Below, in pieces: positions 18,141-25,906 of a DNA stretch of 64,000 nt. Every line of letters begins with the position of its first letter. The first letter of the stretch is position 1. The stretch lies in the NCBI GenBank assembly GCA_963719805.1, contig CAVRDF010000008.1, positions 744,001-808,000 on the forward strand. The letters run 5' to 3'. The position numbers were made by a program, and so were the translations under genes. Source of the stretch: JAMXLO01 sp963719805. Lineage in GTDB: Bacteria > Pseudomonadota > Alphaproteobacteria > Acetobacterales > Acetobacteraceae. The notes under the pieces are model-generated. The model did no database searches, was not told where the DNA came from, and worked only from the letters and a program-made list of their open reading frames with translations.

Positions 18141-19514
18141 ATGCCTGATGCCGACGCCGCACTGCTGAGCGCAGAGGAGATGCTGGCGCTGTACGCACGC
18201 CGGATGCTGAGCCCGGTGGACGTGCTGCAGGCAGTGACCGAACGCATCGCACAACTCAATCCGATGCTGAACGCGTTCGCGGTGCTGAACCCGCGCGCGA
18301 TCGAATCGGCGACCGAGAGCGAAATGCGCTGGCGCATCGGGCGGCCGATCGGCGCGCTTGATGGCGTGCCGTGCACGGTGAAGGACCTGGTCGATGTCGC
18401 CGGATTGCCGACGCGGCGCGGCAGCCGCATCACCGACACGGCACCTGTGGCAGACGATGCACCGGCTGTGGCAGGACTGAAGGCGGCGGGCGCGGTGATC
18501 GTTGGCAAGACCACGACGACTGAGTTCGGCTGGAAGTCGCCGGGCGATTGCCCGCTGCACGGCATCACGCGCAATCCGCACAACACCGAATATACGACCG
18601 GAGGTTCATCATCGGGCGCCGGGGCGGCCGGTGCAGCGGGATTCGGGCCGCTGCATATCGGCACCGACGCCGGTGGCTCGATCCGCATTCCTGCGGCGTG
18701 GTGCGGACTGGTGGGATTGAAGCCGACATTGGGACGCGTACCGCTGTGGCCGGCGAGCGCGTTTCCAGGCGTGTCCTGCCTCGGGCCGATGACGCGTTCG
18801 GTGCGCGATGCGGCGATGATGTTCACCGCGATGGCGCATTACGACGTGCGTGACCCGTTCTGCGTGCCGGATGAAGGACGCGACTGGCTAGCGGGTATCG
18901 AGGATGGCGTGGCAGGCCTGCAGGTTGGCGTGCTGCGGCGGCCGGGCTTCGATGCACCGGCCGACGCGGACAGCGTCGCCGCGGTCGAACGTGCCGCGGC
19001 ACTGCTGAGTGAAGCGGGCGCTGTCGTCGACGAAGCAGAGCCGGCATTGCCGGACATGCACGTGGCGTTCGCGCGCGTGTGGGGTGCGACACTGGCGCGC
19101 CTGGTCGCGACAACACCGGAGGAGAAACGCGCGCTGCTCGATCCGGGAATAATCGAAGTCGCGCGCACGCTTGGCGGCATGACGGCGGTGGAATTCCTCG
19201 ACGCGGAATCGATGCGTGCCGCGGCAGGCCACGCGATGGCGCGGCTGCATCAACGATTCGATCTGGTGCTGTGTCCCACTGTACCAGCAGGGCCGCCACT
19301 GGCCGATGCCGCGCTGGCCGATCCGGTGACCGCGCTGCACACCGAGTGGGCGCCGTGGACGTTCACCTTCAATATCACGCGGCAACCGGCGATCAGCGTG
19401 CCGCTCGGCACACGAGAGAACGGGTTGCCGAATGCCGTGCAACTTGCGGCGGCGCAGTACCGCGATGATCTGGTGCTGCGGGCGGCGCGTGTGCTGGAAG
19501 TGGCGGGGACCTGA
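18141..19514 (+). CDS. amidase (amidase signature family)
   Basis: A 457-residue amidase-signature hydrolase. The catalytic Lys is Lys81 (CTVKDLVDVAG), the cis-Ser region is GGSSSGA at 154-160, and the nucleophile Ser180 is in TDAGGSIRIPA. Family members cleave amide bonds of small molecules; a GatA role is unlikely because no gatB or gatC is adjacent. ATG 18141 is preceded by an AGGAAA element. It is divergent from the Hint gene with a gap of about 73 bases. The specific substrate is unknown. Confidence 0.9.
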   Translation: MPDADAALLSAEEMLALYARRMLSPVDVLQAVTERIAQLNPMLNAFAVLNPRAIESATESEMRWRIGRPIGALDGVPCTVKDLVDVAGLPTRRGSRITDTAPVADDAPAVAGLKAAGAVIVGKTTTTEFGWKSPGDCPLHGITRNPHNTEYTTGGSSSGAGAAGAAGFGPLHIGTDAGGSIRIPAAWCGLVGLKPTLGRVPLWPASAFPGVSCLGPMTRSVRDAAMMFTAMAHYDVRDPFCVPDEGRDWLAGIEDGVAGLQVGVLRRPGFDAPADADSVAAVERAAALLSEAGAVVDEAEPALPDMHVAFARVWGATLARLVATTPEEKRALLDPGIIEVARTLGGMTAVEFLDAESMRAAAGHAMARLHQRFDLVLCPTVPAGPPLADAALADPVTALHTEWAPWTFTFNITRQPAISVPLGTRENGLPNAVQLAAAQYRDDLVLRAARVLEVAGT

Positions 19515-19526
19515 GCCTTAGCGGCG

Positions 19527-19853
19527 TCAGTGCTGGCCCTCTGGCATGCGCACCACCAGCCCGTCGAGTTCCGGGCGCATCGGAATCTGGCAGGCCAGAC
19601 GCGAGTTCGGCTGCGCTACCGCGGCAAAACTCAGCATAGCAGCTTCCTGCGATCCAGGTTCGGGCAGGCCGGTTGTATCGAGCCACGCTGCATCGACATA
19701 AACGTGGCAGGTGGCGCAGGCGCACTCACCGCCGCAGTCGGCATCGATCCCGGGGATGTCGTTATCCACCGCGCCGCGCATCAGCGAAGTGCCGAGCGGG
19801 ACATCGACGGTGTGTATCGTGCCGTTGAATTCGATGTAGGTGACCTCGGGCAT
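19527..19853 (-). CDS. 2Fe-2S ferredoxin, adrenodoxin/putidaredoxin type
   Basis: A 108-residue ferredoxin with the adrenodoxin-type cluster pattern: Cys40-x5-Cys46-x2-Cys49 in ADCGGECACATC, with a distal Cys in LACQIPM. Such proteins feed electrons to cytochrome P450s, ring oxygenases or Fe-S assembly. Neither a P450 nor a dedicated reductase is nearby, so its partner is unknown. It converges with the amidase. Confidence 0.9.
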   Translation of the reverse strand: MPEVTYIEFNGTIHTVDVPLGTSLMRGAVDNDIPGIDADCGGECACATCHVYVDAAWLDTTGLPEPGSQEAAMLSFAAVAQPNSRLACQIPMRPELDGLVVRMPEGQH

Positions 19854-19999
19854 TCCCTGCTCCCTGGCTGTGCCCGTTATATTGGGCGCCAGTTCTTACT
19901 CAGCGGTAGCACGCCTTGTCCGCGGGAAGAAGCCGCTGGCTGGAGTGCGGTTGCCGAATAGGATAGGTTTCATCCCTGATAGATCTCGAGGCAGAGACG

Positions 20000-21590
20000 T
20001 TGCAGGACGAGGTCCCCGACGGCGATGCGCGGCAGCGAGCACCTGCACGGGTGGTGTTCGCGGGATTGACGCTCGACTTCGAGGCACGAACCCTGACCGA
20101 TGCAAGCGGCAACGACCTTGCGCTGACGCCTTCGGAATTTGGTCTGCTGGATGCATTCGTGCGGGGAGCGGGGCGAGCGCTGTCGCGCGAGCATCTGCTG
20201 CAAGCGGTGGCGGGGCGTGAGGCCGAGGCGTTCGACCGTAGCGTCGATGTGCTGGTCGGACGGCTGCGGCGCAAGATCGAGCCCAATCCAAAGAACCCGC
20301 GCCTGATCGTGACTGTGCCTGGTGTTGGCTACAGATTCGCCGAGCGTCCGATGCCAAGGTCGCGGGCCGCTCGGGCAGCGGTCGAGGCGGGCGTTGAGCT
20401 GGATCGGCCGTCGCTTGCGGTGTTGCCGTTTGCCAATCTGAGCGGCGATCCCGAACAGGACTATTTCGCCGACGGCATGGTCGAGGAAATCACCACTGCC
20501 TTATCGCGCGTGCGCTGGTTCTTCGTCATCGCGCGCAACTCGAGCTTCACTTACAAGGGCCGTGCGGTCGATGTGAAACAGGTGGGGCGCGAGCTGGGCG
20601 TGCGCTACGTGCTGGAGGGCAGCGTGCGCAAGGCGGACGAGCGAGTGCGCATTACCGCGCAGCTGGTTGAGACGGAAACCGGCGCGCATGTCTGGGCCGA
20701 TCGGTTCGACGGTGTGATTGCGAACATCTTCGACCTGCAGGATGAGATCACCGCCAGCGTGGTGGGCGCGATTGAACCGCAATTGCGGGATGCTGAACTT
20801 GTGCGGGCCGCACGGCATCGGCCGACCAATCCCACAGCGTACGACTGCTTTCTGCGTGGCATGGCGCGATACTACACTGAGTCGCGCGAGGAGAACGACG
20901 CGACAATGGGCCTTCTGCGCAGCGCGATTGCGAGCGATCCGGACTTCGCACCTCCCTATGGCCTGGCCGCGCAATGCTGTCTCTATCGTATCGCACAAGG
21001 CTGGAGTGAAAACTCGCGGTCCGACTGTCGCGTTGGCATAGAAATGGCGAAGACGGGCGCGCGATTGGGAGCAGGCGATCCAACTGTACTTGCAATGTCG
21101 GGTCATTCGCTCGGCTACCTGAGCGACGAGTACGACCTATCATTGTCGCTGACCGAACAGGCGCTGGCGCTCAATCCAAACAGTACCGATCGCCCTGCAA
21201 TTTGGTGGCTGGGCGCGGATTTACGCTGGCGATCCCGACACGGCGATGGTGTATTTCTTGCGCGGCACGAGACTCAATCCGATCGATACCAAGCGTTTCA
21301 TCTTGGACTCGGGGTTGGCCTATGCCTGCGTCATGCTTGGCCGGCATGAGGAGGCGATAGGCTGGGCACGCAAATCACTCTGCAGCGCGCCGCATTGGGT
21401 CTTCGCCTCGATCCCTTTGGCTGGTGCGCTGGCCATGCTTGATCGGAGAGACGAGGCCAAATCAGCGGTTGCGCAGTTGCTTGCATGCATTCCGCGCTAC
21501 AACATCACGCGCGAGGCACGACTGCACAAGCCCGGCCCGGCACGCGACGCGCTGGTGGCGACACTTGGTGTGGCAGGGTTTCCGCAGTAA
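20000..21590 (+). pseudogene. winged-helix (OmpR/CadC-type) regulator with TolB-like and TPR domains, frameshifted
   Basis: The N-terminal ~110 residues are an OmpR-type winged helix (LTPSEFGLLDAF ... VPGVGYRFAE). A TolB-like segment (LAVLPFANLSGDPEQDYFADG ... VLEGSVRKADERVRITAQL) and tetratricopeptide-like repeats follow. Such one-component regulators have no transmembrane part here and no known ligand. At about 21209-21222 the frame breaks: the expected YAGDPDTAM and later LNPIDTKRF continue one base out, to a stop at 21588-21590. Skipping one base gives about 529 residues, the usual size. TTG 20000 is the first plausible start; an in-frame stop at 19964 limits extension. Confidence 0.8.
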
Positions 21591-21597
21591 CGCCGTT

Positions 21598-23292
21598 TCA
21601 GGCGGCGTTCTGCTGCATCGATGCGAGTTCGCTGATCATCATCTCCCGCATCACGAACTTCTGCACTTTGCCGGTGACGGTCATCGGATAGTCGTCGACG
21701 AACCGGATGTGGCGAGGGATCTTGAAGTGCGTGATGCGGCCGCGGCAGAACGCCTTGATCTCATCCTCTGTCACGACTGCCCCTGGTTTCAATTTGATCC
21801 ATGCGCATAGTTCCTCGCCATAATACGTATCTGGCACGCCGAACGCCTGCACATCGGCAATTGCCGGATGACCGTAGAGAAACTCCTCGATCTCCCGCGG
21901 ATAAATATTCTCGCCACCACGGATCACCATATCCTTGCTGCGGCCAGTGATGGCCAGATAGCCGTGCTCGTCCATTGTTCCCAGATCGCCGGTGTGCATC
22001 CAGTGAGCCGGATCGATCGACTCGGCAGTCTGCTCGGCACCGTTCCAATAGCCCCGCATCACCGAATAGCCACGGGTACATATTTCACCCTGAACGCCAC
22101 GTTGCACTGTCCGCCCTTCCACATCGACGATTTTGATCTCCACATGCGGATGGACCCGCCCGACCGTCGTTACACGCCGCTCGATGGTGTCGTCGCTCGA
22201 AGTCTGCGTGCTGACCGGCGAAGTTTCGGTCATGCCATATATGATGGTGACGCCACTCATCCCGACTTCATCGAGTAAACGACGCATGATCTCCACAGGA
22301 CATGGCGCACCCCCGATCCAACCCTTGCGGAGTCTGCTCAAGTCAAACCGGGAAAATTCCGGATGATTCAACATGGCGATGAACACTGTCGGCACTGCGC
22401 CCATAACACTGCAGCGCTCATTCTGCAGTGCTTGCAGCATGGCGAGCGTGTCGAAACCCTCGCCGGGGTAGACCACGGTCACCCCATGCACCATGCCGAT
22501 CAGGCTGCCATTCACCATGCCGCCGCAATGGTACAGCGGCAGAGGCATGCAAAAGCGATCGCGTTCGACAACCTCCATGCGCAGGCCTTGGAAATACGCA
22601 TTGTTCAGGATGTTGTGGTGCGTCAACGTTGCAGCCTTCGGCGAACCGGTGGTGCCAGAGGTGAACTGGATGTTGATCGGATCATCCGGCTGCAATGTCG
22701 TCGCCAGTTCCTCCAGCCGCGCGAATTGCGCGGGGCCACCGCAACGCTGCACCGCGTCGAACGTGAGGAACCCCGGTTCGTCGGCATCGCCGAGGTGGAT
22801 CAGCAGCCGCAGATGCGGCAGGCGTTCCGCTTGCAATTCGCCGGGTGCACAGGTGCCGATCTCGGGCGCCAGTTCGCGCAGCATGCCGAGATAATCGCTG
22901 GTCTTGAACCGGTCGGCAGTGATCAGCGCGCGGCACTCCACCTTGTTCAGCGCGTATTCGAGTTCGGCGACGCGATAGGCGGGATTGATGTTGACCAGGA
23001 TCAGCCCCGCCTTCGCCGTGGCATACTGCGTCAGCACCCAGGCGGCGTTGTTGGGCGACCAGATGCCGATACGGTCGCCTGGCTGCAGGCCGAGCGACAG
23101 CAGGCCGGCGGCAAGCCGGTCCACCTCACGCTTCATCTCGGCGAAGGTCAGGCGGACACCCTGGTCGCACACGACGAAGGCCTCGCGGTCGGGCCAGAGT
23201 GCGGCGGCCTCGTCGAAGCGCGCGCCGATCGTCTGGTAGATCAGCGGTGTTTCGCGACCGCCATGGGCGTAGCTGAGCTGTCGGCTGGTCAT
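21598..23292 (-). CDS. acyl-CoA synthetase (AMP-binding, fatty-acid CoA ligase type)
   Basis: A 564-residue adenylate-forming enzyme that activates a carboxylic acid with ATP and CoA. The P-loop is FTSGTTGSPKAATLTH, followed by GMTETSP, HTGDLG and the hinge GRSKDMVIRGGENIYPREIE; the catalytic C-terminal Lys is in MTVTGKVQKF. Length and motifs fit medium/long-chain fatty acyl-CoA ligases (FadD-like, AMP-forming). It converges with the TPR regulator across a short 7-bp hairpin (21589-21609). The chain-length preference cannot be read. Confidence 0.9.
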   Translation of the reverse strand: MTSRQLSYAHGGRETPLIYQTIGARFDEAAALWPDREAFVVCDQGVRLTFAEMKREVDRLAAGLLSLGLQPGDRIGIWSPNNAAWVLTQYATAKAGLILVNINPAYRVAELEYALNKVECRALITADRFKTSDYLGMLRELAPEIGTCAPGELQAERLPHLRLLIHLGDADEPGFLTFDAVQRCGGPAQFARLEELATTLQPDDPINIQFTSGTTGSPKAATLTHHNILNNAYFQGLRMEVVERDRFCMPLPLYHCGGMVNGSLIGMVHGVTVVYPGEGFDTLAMLQALQNERCSVMGAVPTVFIAMLNHPEFSRFDLSRLRKGWIGGAPCPVEIMRRLLDEVGMSGVTIIYGMTETSPVSTQTSSDDTIERRVTTVGRVHPHVEIKIVDVEGRTVQRGVQGEICTRGYSVMRGYWNGAEQTAESIDPAHWMHTGDLGTMDEHGYLAITGRSKDMVIRGGENIYPREIEEFLYGHPAIADVQAFGVPDTYYGEELCAWIKLKPGAVVTEDEIKAFCRGRITHFKIPRHIRFVDDYPMTVTGKVQKFVMREMMISELASMQQNAA

Positions 23293-23514
23293 TGGCTGCC
23301 TCCCCCGGCTTACTCTGAAGGGACCATAGCGCGGCAGTGCAACAGCGTGATGTGAATGCTGTAAGCGAAGAGTAATAGTTGTAGCAATCCGCTGTCACTG
23401 CGAGGGTCGCGCGCCGCTGGCGGCAGGCGGCGGCGCAACATCGCGCGCCGTAACGCGGCCTTGCGCGCCCGCGGCGCCACGAGCGATGGTCGCGGCGGTG
23501 GGAGGGCGCAACGC

Positions 23515-24318
23515 ATGCTGCAACATCGGGTCAACGGTTACGACATGGCCTACATTGCGCTGGGCAGCGGCACGCCGCTGGTTTGCGTGCACGGCTCAAT
23601 GGGCGACTTCCGCGTATGGTCGCCAGTCCTTGGGCCGCTGTCGAAGCGCCATCGTTTGATCGTGCCGAGCCTGCGGCATTTCTTTCCGGAACACTGGGAT
23701 GGCAAGGGCGGCGACTACACGATCGCGCAGCATGTCGCCGACGTTATCGGATTGATCGAGGCGCTGGGCGTGGGTCCCGTCGCACTTATGGGACATTCGC
23801 GCGGCGGGCATATCGCGTTCCGCGTGGCACAGCAGCGGCCGGCGCTGGTGCGGCGGTTGGTGCTGGCTGAGCCGGGCGGGGACCTCGATGCAACGTTGCG
23901 CGCGCCGGATGCGGTGGTGCCTGCATCGTTCGCGACACGCTATCTCGCGGCGGCCGACGCCATGCGGTCAGGCGATGTCGACGCCGGGCTTGCGATGTTC
24001 GCCGCGCTGGTGGGCGACGACTGGAACAGCGTGCCGCCGACGGTGCGACAGACCTGGCGCGACAATGCGTACACGTTGCTGGGACAGATCAACGAGCAGC
24101 GGCAGCCGTTCTCGCGCGCCGATGCCGAAGCAATCGGCATGCCGACATTGTTCATCGGCGGGGCGGATACCAAGGGCCTTCTGCCGACGGTGCTGCGCGC
24201 GCTGGCCGCGCACGTGCGTGGCGCGCAGGTGGAAATCATTCCGGATGCCACGCATTTCATGTTCGAGCAGGACCCGGTGAGATTCTGCGATGTGGTGCTG
24301 CGGTTCCTTGCCGGCTGA
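23515..24318 (+). CDS. alpha/beta hydrolase
   Basis: A 267-residue alpha/beta hydrolase with the oxyanion segment VCVHGSMGDFRVW, the nucleophile elbow GHSRGG and the closing catalytic His in PDATHFMFEQ; the acid is probably in LFIGGADTKG. ATG 23515 is preceded by GGAGGG about 10 bases upstream, which fixes the start over an upstream in-frame TTG at 23461. Probably co-transcribed with the M20 peptidase 42 bases downstream. Substrate unknown. Confidence 0.85.
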   Translation: MLQHRVNGYDMAYIALGSGTPLVCVHGSMGDFRVWSPVLGPLSKRHRLIVPSLRHFFPEHWDGKGGDYTIAQHVADVIGLIEALGVGPVALMGHSRGGHIAFRVAQQRPALVRRLVLAEPGGDLDATLRAPDAVVPASFATRYLAAADAMRSGDVDAGLAMFAALVGDDWNSVPPTVRQTWRDNAYTLLGQINEQRQPFSRADAEAIGMPTLFIGGADTKGLLPTVLRALAAHVRGAQVEIIPDATHFMFEQDPVRFCDVVLRFLAG

Positions 24319-24360
24319 CCCGACAAGGACTAGCACGCAGGGCAAACCCCGAGGAAAACC

Positions 24361-25530
24361 ATGAGCGAGCAGCAGATCACCGAATGGCTGGCAACACAGC
24401 ATGATGCGATGGTCGCACTGCTGCGCGAGATGGTCGATATCGACAGCGGCAGCTACAACAAGCCTGGCATCGACGCCGTCGGCGCGGTGGTGCAGCGTTT
24501 CATGGCGGCGAACAATATCCCGGTGGAAATCGCGAAACAGCAGAAGCACGGCGACACAGTGCGCGCCGCGGTCCCATGGGACGGACCGGCGGGCAATGCC
24601 GGCGGCAACGTCGTGTTGATGGGACATCGCGACACGGTATTTCCGGACGGCGAAGTATCACGCCGGCCATTCACCATTCGCGATGGGGTCGCGTACGGGC
24701 CCGGTGTTGCCGACATGAAGGCAGGGCTGGTGATGAACTGCTTCGTGCTCGCCGCCTTCGCCAAATTCGGTGGATCGCCGGCGCCGCTTGTCGGCTTGTT
24801 CACCGGCGACGAGGAAATCGGCAGTCCGGAAGGCCGTGCCGTGATCGAGGCGGAAGCACGCCGCGCCCGCGTGGTGTTCAACAGCGAGCCCGGGCGCGTC
24901 TCTGGCAATGTGGTCACCGGCCGCAAGGGCGGCGTCTTCATGATATTCCGTGTTACCGGCAAGGCGGCGCATTCCGGTGGCGCGTTCACGGAAGGCATCA
25001 GCGCGATCGAGGAATTGGCACGCAAGGTCCAGGCACTGCACGCGCTGACCGATCTGGAACGCGGTATCACGATCAATATCGGGCTGGTGAGCGGCGGACA
25101 GAGTGTGAATACGGTGGCGCCGTGGGCGGAAGGCCAGATCGACCTGCGCTACATCGATCCGGCGGATCGCGAGGATGTCATGGCGCGCATCGGGTCAATC
25201 ATCGAGCGCAGCTACGTGCCGGGCACCAGAAGCGAACTGGAAGTGCGTGGAGAGTTCCTGCCGATGGTGCAATCGGCGACGGCCAAGCGGCTATTCGAAC
25301 TGTATGTGCAGTCGGCGGCGGATACCGGTTTCAAGACCGCGGGCGAGTTCGCCGGCGGCTGTGCCGATTTAGGCTTCACCGCAGGTGTCGGAACACCGAC
25401 GATATGCGCGGTCGGACCGGTGGGCGGCAAGGCGCACAGTCCGGACGAATTCCTGCGCATCGACAGCCTGGTGCCTCGGGCGCAAGCCTGCGCCCGGGCA
25501 ATCCTGCGGCTGGATCAGGCGGCGCTATAG
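24361..25530 (+). CDS. M20 family metallopeptidase (carboxypeptidase G2-like)
   Basis: A 389-residue di-zinc peptidase or amidohydrolase. Metal ligands and catalytic residues are His89 and Asp91 (GHRDTVF), Asp118 (GVADMKAG) and Glu151/Glu152 (TGDEEIGSPEGR); a dimerisation domain follows (KAAHSGGAFTEGISAI). The closest described relatives are glutamate carboxypeptidases, though ArgE/DapE-type substrates are possible. GAGGA lies just upstream of ATG 24361. It forms a likely two-gene unit with the preceding hydrolase, consistent with stepwise hydrolysis of an acylated amino acid. Confidence 0.9.
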   Translation: MSEQQITEWLATQHDAMVALLREMVDIDSGSYNKPGIDAVGAVVQRFMAANNIPVEIAKQQKHGDTVRAAVPWDGPAGNAGGNVVLMGHRDTVFPDGEVSRRPFTIRDGVAYGPGVADMKAGLVMNCFVLAAFAKFGGSPAPLVGLFTGDEEIGSPEGRAVIEAEARRARVVFNSEPGRVSGNVVTGRKGGVFMIFRVTGKAAHSGGAFTEGISAIEELARKVQALHALTDLERGITINIGLVSGGQSVNTVAPWAEGQIDLRYIDPADREDVMARIGSIIERSYVPGTRSELEVRGEFLPMVQSATAKRLFELYVQSAADTGFKTAGEFAGGCADLGFTAGVGTPTICAVGPVGGKAHSPDEFLRIDSLVPRAQACARAILRLDQAAL

Positions 25531-25535
25531 CGCCG
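25520..25535. terminator. short palindrome between convergent genes
   Basis: A perfect 6-bp stem (cggcgc / gcgccg) with a tata loop spanning the M20 peptidase stop codon and running to the end of the convergent lipoprotein gene. There is no T-run, so it is a weak terminator candidate. Confidence 0.3.
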
Positions 25536-25536
25536 T

Positions 25537-25761
25537 TCAGTAGTGGCGCCATCCGCCTTCATGCCACCCGCCGCCGCGCCAGCCCCAGCCACCGCCATAA
25601 GCGACAACAGGTCCGCCGTAGTAGGGACCACCACCGTAATAGCCGCCGCCGCCGTAGCCATAACCGGGGTAGGCCGGATAGGCGTAGCAGCCACCCAGCA
25701 ACGTCGCCAACGCGAGCGCGGCAAGCGGCAGCAATTTGCGTGACCGGAAGATGCGCGACAT
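25537..25761 (-). CDS. small Gly/Tyr-rich lipoprotein
   Basis: A 74-residue product with a type II signal peptide and a lipobox ending LLGGC, followed by a Gly/Tyr/Trp-rich tail (repeats like YGGGGYYGGG). Such low-complexity lipoproteins are common in Proteobacteria and lack assigned function. ATG 25761 is chosen because TAGGAG lies about 7 bases upstream; a GTG one codon earlier is possible. It is divergent from the FecR/DUF6600 gene, and both encode envelope proteins. Confidence 0.7.
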   Translation of the reverse strand: MSRIFRSRKLLPLAALALATLLGGCYAYPAYPGYGYGGGGYYGGGPYYGGPVVAYGGGWGWRGGGWHEGGWRHY

Positions 25762-25906
25762 CACAATCTCCTAACCAGTGCGGGCTAGGTTGGTGCGCAT
25801 AGCGGCGGATTGATGGCTTGAGGACGGCAATCGAATGACACATGACGTCCTCATTTCGCCATCTTGCCAATCGATATCGCAGCGACCTCCGGTCCAGGAC
25901 TGTGCA

